In this document: positions 38,416 to 47,797 of the stretch, piece after piece
How positions within the stretch are numbered: the first letter of the stretch is position 1
Layout: each line of letters opens with the position of its first letter
From: Thraustochytrium sp. TN22
Lineage: Eukaryota > Sar > Bigyra > Thraustochytrida > Thraustochytriidae
Direction: 5' to 3'
DNA: 64,000 bases
Assembly: GCA_013306675.1 (NCBI GenBank)
Contig: JABLUY010000062.1
Span: forward strand, 1-64,000
Position numbers and translations under genes: made by a program
The notes under the pieces: generated by a model
Seen by the model: only the letters and a program-made list of their open reading frames with translations
What the model was told of the DNA's origin: nothing
Database searches by the model: none

Positions 38416-39990
38416 CCTGCCGCAGCCGCCCTCGCGCGCCCTTGCGCGGCCGCGCACGCCGTCCAGCTTCCGCCTTTGTTGCGTGGCTGCCGCGCGTACC
38501 GCCGCTCTCCGACACGAGTGGTGGGTGCACCACTAGCATACTTCTACTTCACACACAAGTTCAAGGCGACTGACTCGCAGGCAACTCACGCAAGTCCAAG
38601 GCGGCAATCGCTGATGTCATGTCATGCCATGACCTCATCTCACCGATTTTAGGCTCGGCCTGACGGCCTGAGAGCGCGCGGCGCCAGGCACCTGCGCGCG
38701 CGCGCGAGGGAGAGCTGCAGTGCAGCCCAGCAGAGCGCGCGAGCGCGCTGCTGGTGACGGCAAGGTTTCGGCGTTCACAAAGGGGCATAGGAAGGGCGTA
38801 CTGGCCAGCCTGTTGCCTGCAAAGGACATGGATGGCCTGCTGCTGAGTGAATCATCATTCCGCGAAGGCGGAGAACCGCCAACTAAGAAGAGCGGGCCGA
38901 CGAGAGGGCAAGGCCCCCGGCACTGCCGCGTGTGGGCTAGGTCTGCATGGGACTTTGTCCTGCTCCACCCCAGTTCTGCAGCAGTCGGCAGCCCAGCAAG
39001 TGGCGGCATTAGCAAGCAGCGGTTCGGCTGGGCCAATTGCAAGACGTGGCACGAATAAATTGAAAACGTCCGGTCAACCAAGGCCGACGACGTACGCGAG
39101 CTCGCGCGAGATGGGTGCCTCGGAGGTCGTTTCTAGGCCGGGCCAGTGTGCGTCGGGTCGGATAATTCGCCGAGCTACCACCACCATGCCCAGAGAGCGA
39201 CGCGATCAACGCCATGCTTCAGTCATTTTGCAATCGCCCCTGAGCCTCGCGCTCCTCCTCCTCCTCCTCCTCCTCCTCCTCACCACGCGCGCGCGTATGT
39301 GTTGCCGCGCGCGCGCGCACGCATGCGGGCCGGCCGGCCTGGCCCGACCGTGTATGTCACCTCTCTTGTTGTCGAATCGGTGTGCGCCCGCGTGTCCAAT
39401 CCTGCAGCCCTTCATACCCGAAGCCTGACAATCATGCTCGTAGGGCCCCGTAGGCCCCTTGCGCCTCGGCGCAGCTACGAAGGACTTGAATAGCGCGAGC
39501 TGCGCCACGCTACTACGCTGCGCCACGGCGCTCGGCCCGGACTCGGACTCGAACTGTGCGAAACCAGCGTCGGGGACGGGGTCCTCGAGGTGGTACACAC
39601 CGTTCTAGACCCAGGCCTCGTTCAAGCGCCAGCCACCACAGCACGAGTGGATGCAAGCTGGCAGCTTGGCGCAATGCGAGGGGTCCAGTCGGTGTGCAGG
39701 CCAGGCCAGTGGAAGGACCAGGTGCACGCAAAGCGCGTGTCGGTGGCTCCGGAGGGGCGGGGGGGGGGCGCCTCTGGCTTCCATCCCCCGCTCGTACGTG
39801 CACTCGCCCGATCGCCACATTGGACTCCTGGCCTTCTGGCGCGCGAAGGCTGGCCTTCTGGCGCGGCGCAGCGGTCTGGCAAAGCGGTACGGCAAAGCGA
39901 GAGCGCGGCACGACCCTCACAAGCTGGTGGGCCGGCATGGCGCGCGAGCAAGAGGCGAGCGCGGGGCGCAAGCTGCGAGGCGGCGCAGCC
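38416..39990. other. 1.6-kb divergent spacer
   Basis: Between the TIR-TPR gene start (minus) and the receptor kinase start (plus). Mixed composition with a CTC run at about 39252-39285, CGCGCG runs near 39285-39330 and scattered short direct repeats (GGCCTTCTGGCGCG twice at about 39828-39862). The frames seen here are short and lack natural composition. No gene or RNA gene called. Confidence 0.55.
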
Positions 39991-42963
39991 ATGCGGCTGA
40001 TGGCCCTGGTCTGCGTGCTGCTGGCGCACTGCGCGAGCGTGGAGGCCATGGAACGAAGGGACCTCCTCTGCTTCATCTTCTGCGACCTCATCTTCGGGCC
40101 GTCGCCGACACCGTCGCCGACGCCCTGGCCAACAACACGGAGGCCAACGAGGAACCCAACGCGTAGCCCGACGCGGAACCCCACACGGACGCCGACGAGG
40201 ACGCCGACGCTGCTGCCGACACTGCTGCCGACACTGCTGCCGACACCGATGCCGACACGGACGCCGACACTGCTGCCAAGCGCGGCGCCCACGGAACCAA
40301 CGGTGACGCGGGCGCCTACGGTCGAAACCACTGCGAGACCCACGCAGGAGCCCACGCGGGCGCCGACGAGAGTGCCGACACGCTTTCCAACACAAGAACC
40401 TACGCGGGCGCCGACACGGACGCCCACGACAACAGCGCCCACGACCTCGGCGCCCACAACCTCGGCGCCAACGACAATGTCGCCCGCGACGCCAGCGCCC
40501 ACCGAGGGGAAGCGGGTTATCAGACTGCCCGACTCGTGGATTCTTCCAGAGGTCGTCATCCCGTCCGTGGAGGGCTGGGCGCAGGTGCCGCTCTCGCTGA
40601 CCGGCGCAGATGACTTACACGATTTGCGCGCCTACTTGGGCGCGGTAACGCTTGTCCGCTTCGCCGTCTCCGCGGAGAGCTACATCTGCCCGGAGGAACT
40701 CGAGTTGGCCTCCCCTACCTTTCTTCTCGGGTCTGACCAAGACGCGCTGGCCACCGGCGCTTGCCAGTGGAGCGCGGAGCTCGGTCTGGCGCGGCGTCTG
40801 CAGCTCTCGGCCTGGGACGCGTGGGGCGAATCGTATTACCTGGAGATTGCTACGTTTTCCGACCGCGAATGTAGCGAGAGCGTGCCGGTTGCAGGGAGCG
40901 CCCTGCTCGGACCTTTCCTCGCCAGCTCGGTTGCTGAGGAGGCGACGGTCCTGGATGGCAGCGGGTCAGTCTCCGTCGACAGCCGCGCGCTCGGTCGCTG
41001 CTACACGGACGCGGAAGCGGGAACCGTGCACATCCTTGAGGCGTACGTGCGCATTTTGTACACAGACGAGGCCGCGCTTGTGCCGCCCATGGCGCGCGTG
41101 CGAGGCGCGAGCCCGCAGGATGTCCAGACCTCGGGTTCCTCGCGGCTCCGCCGGCGTACGCAGGAGACCTGCGCGGACGCTGACGAGGCCGCCGCTACGC
41201 TCACAATGGCCCCCGCTTACAATGCGACCGGGCCCTGCCTATCCATGGGAAGCATGGAGAGCGGCGCGCCCGTGTATGCCCGTGTGCAGTGTGTTGGCGC
41301 GGGTGCCAACGGTGCCGGCGACGAGGCCCCCAGCAGCGCGGAGCTCTTTGCGGACGAGGCGTGCTCCTTGCTTCTGATGAGCGTCGGCAACACGTCTTCC
41401 TCGTGCACGCAGCTCGCCTTCTTGAATTCTAGCCTGAGCGTGCAGGCGACCTGCCAGACGATGGTTTCGCCAACTGCCGTGTACGCATCGACCGCGACCA
41501 AGTCACCTACGGCGGCGCCGCACAACGTGATCTCGGTGGACCCAGGCCGCATGGCGCTCATTACCATGGGCGCCCTGGTACCAGCTGTAATGGCTCTGGC
41601 GGGCGCAGTATACATCATCATGATTCGGAAAGAGCGCGGCAAGCGCAAGCACGGACGCGGAAGTAAAAGGAAGGTTCGCATGACCGTCTCCGAGCGGGGC
41701 TCCATCAATCTTTTGGGACTCGCCATGACAATGCTTAAGGTGAGCGACGACAGCGACGCCGAAAGCGACCATAGCGACGACGAGGAAGCGGTTCCATCGG
41801 AAGATCCCGCTGACGACGAGGCGGATAAGGAGGAGGATCACGGCAAAAAGTGGTCACAAGGGTCCGCGGGCGAGTCCGCAGCGGAGTTGGCCTTCAAGGA
41901 GGAGCTCGCCAAACGTGATCCGAGCCTCCTCGTCCGGAACCCGCGCGATATCAAAGTGGGCTCTGTGCTGCGCCGTGGCGCCTTTGGCCGCGTCTACGCG
42001 GGGACATTCCTGGGCTCCGAGGTGGCCATCAAGGACTTCTCGGATAGCCCGCAGCGCCGCGCGGCGCGCGAGACACTTCTTCAGGAGGCGCAGCGCTTGT
42101 ACGCGCTGCAGCACCCCAATATTCTGCGACTTTTCGGCGTCGTTCTCACGCCGAACGACCAGCGCCTCATCCTGGAGCTGGCGATGGGCAGTCTTAAGGA
42201 CTTTGTGAATCGGCGCGGCGAGTTTGCAGTTGGCCTGACGATCGTATCCCTCCTGCAGTGGGCCGAGCAGATCTGCGACGCCGGCGCCTTCATTCACAGC
42301 AACGGCGTGGTTCATCTGGACCTCAAGCCGGCTAACATCCTCTTGGACTCCAGCTGGCACATCAAGGTTGCAGACTTTGGTTCCTCACAGACTGAGACGG
42401 CGCTCCTGCAAGATGAGGCTGCGGCCGCCGCGGCGAGCATGGGCCAGCAACACCGTGCCGGTACGCTCGCCTACATGGCGCCTGAGCGACTGGACGGTGG
42501 CCAAGTCACGCCCGCTGTCGACGTCTACGCCTTTGGCATGGTGCTCTGGCAGCTCCTTCATCGCGAGGACCCAATCCCGAAAAAGTGGGCGGTGCCGATG
42601 GCCATGCAGGAAATCGTGGACGGATACCGGCCCAAGATGGACCAAGCCGTCCCGGAGCCCCTGCAGAGGCTCTTCCAAGGGTGCTGGGAGGCTTACGCGC
42701 ACCGGCGCCCCAAGTTTGGACCTCTCAAGGAGGCGCTCGGCCTCCTTCTTGGCGCGCGCTCGGTCAACGCGAGCGGTAGAGCGAGTGAACCGGGCTTCCA
42801 GCGCGGTCAAGTGGTTGCCATCTGGGACTCCTCCAAGATGTGTTTCACGGGCGCTGGGGAAGTTTTGCAGAAACCGCTCTCTGCCGACTCGCTCTGCCTG
42901 GTGGAGGACCAGAACGGGACCGTGCTCGAATTGCACCCAACAGAGCTCCTAATCATCGGGTAG
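39991..42963 (+). CDS. TKL-type receptor protein kinase with mucin-like stalk
   Basis: A 990-residue type I membrane kinase. A signal peptide (MRLMALVCVLLAHCASVEA) leads to a Thr/Pro/Arg-rich mucin-like stretch at about 34-174 (PTRNPTRSPTRNPT type repeats). A cysteine-containing ectodomain follows to about 515, then one membrane helix (MALITMGALVPAVMALAGAV) and a basic stop-transfer (KERGKRKHGRGSKRK). An acidic juxtamembrane segment precedes the kinase at about 652-922: GAFGRVYAG, VAIKDF, HLDLKPANILLD, DFGSSQ and GTLAYMAPERLDGG. The catalytic loop reads HLD, so it is a non-RD kinase. A small beta-type tail (RGQVVAIWDSSK, CLVEDQNGTVLELHP) resembles a Tudor/KOW/SH3 barrel. An ATG at 39937 would add 18 residues before the signal peptide. 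Confidence 0.88.
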   Translation: MRLMALVCVLLAHCASVEAMERRDLLCFIFCDLIFGPSPTPSPTPWPTTRRPTRNPTRSPTRNPTRTPTRTPTLLPTLLPTLLPTPMPTRTPTLLPSAAPTEPTVTRAPTVETTARPTQEPTRAPTRVPTRFPTQEPTRAPTRTPTTTAPTTSAPTTSAPTTMSPATPAPTEGKRVIRLPDSWILPEVVIPSVEGWAQVPLSLTGADDLHDLRAYLGAVTLVRFAVSAESYICPEELELASPTFLLGSDQDALATGACQWSAELGLARRLQLSAWDAWGESYYLEIATFSDRECSESVPVAGSALLGPFLASSVAEEATVLDGSGSVSVDSRALGRCYTDAEAGTVHILEAYVRILYTDEAALVPPMARVRGASPQDVQTSGSSRLRRRTQETCADADEAAATLTMAPAYNATGPCLSMGSMESGAPVYARVQCVGAGANGAGDEAPSSAELFADEACSLLLMSVGNTSSSCTQLAFLNSSLSVQATCQTMVSPTAVYASTATKSPTAAPHNVISVDPGRMALITMGALVPAVMALAGAVYIIMIRKERGKRKHGRGSKRKVRMTVSERGSINLLGLAMTMLKVSDDSDAESDHSDDEEAVPSEDPADDEADKEEDHGKKWSQGSAGESAAELAFKEELAKRDPSLLVRNPRDIKVGSVLRRGAFGRVYAGTFLGSEVAIKDFSDSPQRRAARETLLQEAQRLYALQHPNILRLFGVVLTPNDQRLILELAMGSLKDFVNRRGEFAVGLTIVSLLQWAEQICDAGAFIHSNGVVHLDLKPANILLDSSWHIKVADFGSSQTETALLQDEAAAAAASMGQQHRAGTLAYMAPERLDGGQVTPAVDVYAFGMVLWQLLHREDPIPKKWAVPMAMQEIVDGYRPKMDQAVPEPLQRLFQGCWEAYAHRRPKFGPLKEALGLLLGARSVNASGRASEPGFQRGQVVAIWDSSKMCFTGAGEVLQKPLSADSLCLVEDQNGTVLELHPTELLIIG

Positions 42964-43235
42964 AACTGCCCTGGCGCTACGTAGCGACATTATTCCATGA
43001 AACCAAAACCCCTACACCGAGAGAACGAACTCCATGAAATTAAAAATCTTCTCTCAGCAGTCATTCGACTCTTTATTCTTGAAGCTGGCTACCACCGGCA
43101 GTACTCACTTGAAGCTGGCCACCACTGGCAGTACTCACTCAGCTCCTTGGCCCGCTGGCAGCCACGGCCAGTAGGCACTGGATCTAGCAACCTAGGCCTA
43201 AGTTAGAGTGACTCACTTTTTTTTGGCCCAGTCGG
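42964..43235. other. convergent 3' spacer
   Basis: 272 bases between the receptor kinase and PH-protein stops. AT-richer UTR-like sequence with a 30-bp tandem duplication. Confidence 0.6.
43079..43138. repeat. 30-bp tandem duplication
   Basis: Two adjacent 30-bp units of TTGAAGCTGGCTACCACCGG plus ten more bases, differing at two positions. Non-coding, between convergent genes. Confidence 0.9.
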
Positions 43236-45977
43236 TCAAGCCGCCTGCATGGAGCGGGCCGGGTCCGCCTTGGTGTCGCAGCCGCTGCCGTTGGAGCCGG
43301 TGCGAACGTGGCCGGCATCCGAAGCGGTCTTGCGCGGGCAGCAGGAGCGAATGGCGGCCACCCACCAGTTGCGCTCCACGACATCATAGGCGCGCAGTGT
43401 GACGAGCTGGCGCTGGTGGTGCTTGTGTGAGACGAAAATGTGCGCCGTGTACGCCGGCTCGATCTTGACACAATTGAGCGAGACGGTCTCGCGCAGACAC
43501 TCTGCATCGTAGTCGTGCAGGTCCAGGCGACCAGGCCGCACGACAGCGTAGCGCTTGATCCACTCGGCGTCCCGCTTGCGCGCCCCGGCCGACTTGATCC
43601 AGATGGAGCCTGCTTCGACCTGGACCGCGTGCGAGTTCTTCGTAAAGGTGTCCACCCAACGCGCGCGCTCCATTTCCGAAGGCAGCGCCAGGTACAGGTG
43701 TGACTTGAAGCGGCGATGGGAGCCCGATGTGGTGAAGGTGGACACGCTGGCGCCCGATGTGGAGCTGCCTGCCTCGGAGGTCAGATCCGAGATGGACGTC
43801 GACGCAAAGCCCGGCTCGTACGAGGGCAGCTCCGCCGCCGGCGTGCTCAGCGCGTGGTGGTCGTGCTCCACGAGGTGAATCTTGAAATTCGCCTTGCCGT
43901 GCCGGCTGCTAGCCGTGCCACTGGCCTCCACAACATCTACGTTGCGCTTGCGTAGCCAAGCCATCATCGAGGAGCGCGCATCCACATCCACGTCGTTGTG
44001 CGCACTAGGACGCCGGATGACGCGAATCTCTGTCTGATCCATGGTCATGACGCGCAGGGGCCGAAACGAGAGCTTCTTGCCGCCACCACCCGTGCTGGAG
44101 CTCGTCGTCGTGCCGGCCTCGCTGACAAGGTCCGACTTTTCTTGCGGGTGCGCGGCCAAGTGCATGGAGTACTTGACGGCGTCCGTCTCGGTCCGGAATA
44201 CGTAAAACGAGTTCTGCACGTAGACGCAGAAGCGCGCCGCCCACTTGTCCGCCTTGCCCTTGGACGGCAGCTTTGCCATCAAGGTCGCCTTGCTGGCGTT
44301 GCGCCACTCAGGGCTGAAGCTAGCATCCTTCTTGCCCCGCTTGGTGCGCGACCTGCGCGACCGCGTGTTGCTGCCGCTGTCGGAACTTGCCTCAGACGTC
44401 TCGCCGTCGCCGCTCGTGGTCGTGGCTGCCGCTGCCTTGGCGGCAGCACGCACTGCAGCGTGGGCTGGGTCCTCTTCAGCCCCGGGCACTCGACCGCCCG
44501 GCCCGTTGCGAAGCATGTCGCGCAGGCTCATGTTGTCCTCCTCGTCCTCGTCCTCGTCCTCGTCCTCCTCGTCCTTCTCGCCGTCTTCGGCTTTGTTGTT
44601 CCCCTCGCTCTTTTTCTTCTCGCTGAGCTCCTCCCGCTCGGCGTCCGGGCCGGGTTGTGGCGACCGGACCGCTGTCGCCGCCAAGCCGCAGACGTTCTGG
44701 TCTTCTTCCTTGCCGCCGCTAGCCCCTGCCCCGGCGTCGCCTTGCGCGGCATCGTCCTTGATATTGGAGGCGCCGAACGACGCGCCAGCGTCGAGCGAGG
44801 TTGTGGACGTGGCCAGGTCGCAAGACATTGGTTTCGTGTGCAGGCTGAGTGCGGCCGGTAGCAGCTTGGGGCGCTCCGGCACGGGGGGCGGCGGGCCGCG
44901 CGGCTTGGGCCTCGCCTCTGCCGCCGCGGTCGCAGGCGATGCGGGGCTCGCGACGGGGCTGCAGAGCGGACCGCTTGCGCGCATGCTCATCTCCACGTCC
45001 TCCAGCATCTCGTCGCGGGCAACTTCGCCGAGGTCTAGTTCAAGCGTCTCGGTAGAGAACTTGGACGTGAAGGACATGTTGCTCATGTCATTGCGTTCCG
45101 CCAGCTCGAAGCTGTCGCCGTCCCCAAGAAGCTGCGCCACGAGGTGCCGGCCCGCGGGCTGGCTCCGGGCAAGAACGCCACTGCCCTTGCGACTGAGCAG
45201 TGGCGGGTGTCCGGCCTGCGCGTGGGCAGGCTGTTGGTTGTGCAGCGGTGGCTGGCTGGCGCCGCTCGTGTGCTGGTGCTGGTGCTGGTGGTGCCGGAAC
45301 GAAGTGCTACCAAAGGAGACGAGAGATGGGCCAATGCTGAGCGGAGTGGCAGTTGACGTCAGCGAGAGCCGTGACCCCTCCTCGAACTGGCCCATTTGCG
45401 AGCGCAGCACCTCGAGCTGCTGCTCCATCCGGTCCATCAGGCGGCGTGTCTCGGTCTCGGACGCGCGCACATACTCCTGCACCTTTTGCTCGTTGATGGC
45501 CTTGAGCGCCTCGATCTCCTTGTCATGCAAACGCTTGAGTTGCGCCAGCTCGCTGCCCTCCTGAAAGCGATCCACCGCATCACGGAGCCGGGCGATCTCC
45601 TCGTTCTTGGTCTCGATGTCCTTTTGGCTCACCGCGTTTGCCATGGCGTGCTCGTACTTGAGCTGGAGGCGCTTCAGCTCGTAGCGCAGCCGCGTGTTAT
45701 CCTCTTCCATCTGCTGCAGCGTGGCACCCAGCTCGCCCCCGCCTTCGCCCTCGCTTTTGAGGCCCGCCACGAGCGACTCCTTCTCTGCATTCACACGCGC
45801 CACCTCGGCTTCCAGCTCGCGGATCCGCGTGTTGGCGCGCTCCAGCTGCTCGCTCTGCTTGGTCTCTTTGCGCACAAGTGCCTGGCCGAGCTGGGCGGCC
45901 AGCTCCAGTTCCTCATCCTTCACCTTGAGCTCGCTCTCCAGCTGCTTTACGCGCGCCTCCAGCGCCGCTTGCGCCAT
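43236..45977 (-). CDS. Coiled-coil protein with two C-terminal PH domains
   Basis: A 913-residue protein. Residues of about 1-215 form a long coiled coil (for example LEARVKQLESELKVKDEELE). A disordered Ser/Pro/Ala-rich middle with an acidic run (EDEDEDEDEEDN) lies at about 215-550. A pleckstrin-homology-like domain at about 552-785 has long inserts (DKWAARFCVYVQNSFYVFRT at its start, ERARWVDTFTKN in its last helix). A second PH domain at about 787-880 has GSIWIKSAG, WIKRYAVVRPGRLDLHDYD and RNWWVAAIRSC. PH domains bind phosphoinositides or proteins, so a membrane-linked scaffold or trafficking adaptor is likely. There is no GEF or GAP domain. The start is the first ATG; the open codons upstream lack ATG. 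Confidence 0.8.
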   Translation of the reverse strand: MAQAALEARVKQLESELKVKDEELELAAQLGQALVRKETKQSEQLERANTRIRELEAEVARVNAEKESLVAGLKSEGEGGGELGATLQQMEEDNTRLRYELKRLQLKYEHAMANAVSQKDIETKNEEIARLRDAVDRFQEGSELAQLKRLHDKEIEALKAINEQKVQEYVRASETETRRLMDRMEQQLEVLRSQMGQFEEGSRLSLTSTATPLSIGPSLVSFGSTSFRHHQHQHQHTSGASQPPLHNQQPAHAQAGHPPLLSRKGSGVLARSQPAGRHLVAQLLGDGDSFELAERNDMSNMSFTSKFSTETLELDLGEVARDEMLEDVEMSMRASGPLCSPVASPASPATAAAEARPKPRGPPPPVPERPKLLPAALSLHTKPMSCDLATSTTSLDAGASFGASNIKDDAAQGDAGAGASGGKEEDQNVCGLAATAVRSPQPGPDAEREELSEKKKSEGNNKAEDGEKDEEDEDEDEDEEDNMSLRDMLRNGPGGRVPGAEEDPAHAAVRAAAKAAAATTTSGDGETSEASSDSGSNTRSRRSRTKRGKKDASFSPEWRNASKATLMAKLPSKGKADKWAARFCVYVQNSFYVFRTETDAVKYSMHLAAHPQEKSDLVSEAGTTTSSSTGGGGKKLSFRPLRVMTMDQTEIRVIRRPSAHNDVDVDARSSMMAWLRKRNVDVVEASGTASSRHGKANFKIHLVEHDHHALSTPAAELPSYEPGFASTSISDLTSEAGSSTSGASVSTFTTSGSHRRFKSHLYLALPSEMERARWVDTFTKNSHAVQVEAGSIWIKSAGARKRDAEWIKRYAVVRPGRLDLHDYDAECLRETVSLNCVKIEPAYTAHIFVSHKHHQRQLVTLRAYDVVERNWWVAAIRSCCPRKTASDAGHVRTGSNGSGCDTKADPARSMQAA

Positions 45978-47797
45978 GATTACGTCACGACGCTCCCGCT
46001 CGTCGTGATTGAGGTCTCGTCGTGTCGCGTCGCTGCTTCCCAACCGCACGTGCGCGTCGGAGCGCCGCACCGCCGCGCCGCACCGCGCCGCGCTGCGCCG
46101 CGCCGCACTGCGCCGCGCCCTTTCGCGCGATCTCTCGCTCGCTCACTCCCTTGCAGGTTGCCTCGCGCACGCGGTTTGATTCAAGGATGGAGTGCTCCGC
46201 ACCAAGGCCGGCCTCGCTCCACGCCGCGCGCGCCGCGTCGCGGACCGCCACCGGGGAGCAATCGCGAGACCGCACGTCGGTCGTCGCGGGACTTGCCTAC
46301 CGCCGTTTCGGGACAGCGGTCTCGCCGACCCTTGCTTAGGCGCCGCGCCTCCGCGCGTGACGGCGCCGGCCGCCGGGGGCGTCTCGGTGCTGCGCCCGCT
46401 GGGCGCCGGCCTGCGCGAGGAGTCTGGCGCGCCGCGCGGCGCCGCGCCGCCTGCCGCCCGCGAGAGCGCGGCGCGATGGCGCAAATGCGCCGCCGGACGT
46501 CACGTCACGGTCACGGTGGTTCGCTTTCGCAATTTCCTTTGAGGCCGTTCTCCAGCATCACTGCTCCGTGGCCCACTTTTTCCCTCTACCAGGCGGACCA
46601 TGGCGCCCGGTCACGCGCCGAGCTGGGCAGGCAGGTGGCGGGCGGGTGGTGGACCATCTCTCTTCCTCTTTCGTCATCCGCCCGTCCAGCCACCTGCTAC
46701 CGGCCAGGACCGCGCAAGCCTCGCGCCGTCCTGGTGCAGATGCAACCAAGTGGAGTGGCTCTGACAAAGCAGCCAAGTTGAGTGACTCTGACCCTCGTTG
46801 CGACATCGCCGCGGGACCTCGCCTTGCTTTTTCGCGAGCTGTGCCGGCGTGCGGGCAGCTCGTGGCCTTGGATGTGAGCGGCTTCCAATGCTGCCGGGAG
46901 CGGACAAGCAGGAGTTCTGTTGGCAGCCGACGTTTCGCTGGCCAGGAGCCGCCTGATAAGGAGCGCTCTTGACTCTCACCTCTGCGCTACAAAGCTGCTG
47001 GACGGCGCCTGGGACTTGCCGATGAGCCAGCAATGCAAGCCTCGCGAGGCACAATACGCAAGGCTGGAGCGCGAATTCGCCCCGCCTGGAATGTGGCCTC
47101 CAACGGGATCGTCGTACCCTGACCGTCCCCCCTAGGCCCATGCCCATGTCCCCGCGCATGTACGCCATTGCAAGCGTGGGTCAGCTTGATGACAGAAGCC
47201 AAGGTGAAGGACCTGCTGGCAAGAGAGCCGAAAAGCCGCTCAAAATTGGGAGGGGATTTAGACTGGCGCCGCCTGCATTCCCAAACGAGTATGCGCTCAG
47301 ACGTTCTGCACTGTCTTGATGAGCCCACCGACAGTGAGAAAGCGCGCAGTATTCATCTTACGAGTCGCGCAGGCAGGCAGGCGGTGCGTCGATGTCCAGA
47401 TATGCAGCCATGTAGAGCGTGGCTCGGTGTTCTCTTTGATCTGCTCCTCTCATTGCGGCACACTGCAAGCAAAGCAGTAATGACGCACACACCATTTACA
47501 GTACGAGTCAGGCAGGCGATCCATCGGCGTCCAGACGTGCAGCCATGTGACTCGATCTGCTCTGCTCTGCTCTGTCGAGCGACCCAGACCATACGGTCGA
47601 GGGTGGCGGGCATGCTCAAGCCGAATAGTCTGATGCATGACCTTGTTTGGGCTTGAATGAGGCACGTCCAGGTCCGTGAGTGTCGCTCGCGCTCTAGCTA
47701 GAGGCCCCACGTGCTACCCGGAGACTGGCGGGCCTTGCCTCACTCTTGAGCGTCTTCACCAAGTGGCCTGCCTGCCTACCCCTCTACGGTTGCGTCC
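45978..47797. other. 1.8-kb divergent spacer with dispersed direct repeats
   Basis: Between the PH-protein and HEATR6 starts. A GC-rich part (46040-46500) with GCGCCGC(A/G)C repeats is followed by AT-richer sequence. A pair of related segments of about 50 bp lies at 47360-47414 and 47503-47550. No convincing coding frame, tRNA or other RNA gene. Confidence 0.55.
47360..47550. repeat. spaced direct repeat, two imperfect copies
   Basis: Copies at 47360-47414 and 47503-47550 share ACGAGTC, GCAGGCAGGCRR, TCGRYGTCCAGA and TGCAGCCATGT in the same order. Each is followed by a related GATCTGCTC stretch. They are about 140 bp apart, upstream of the HEATR6 gene. Confidence 0.75.
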
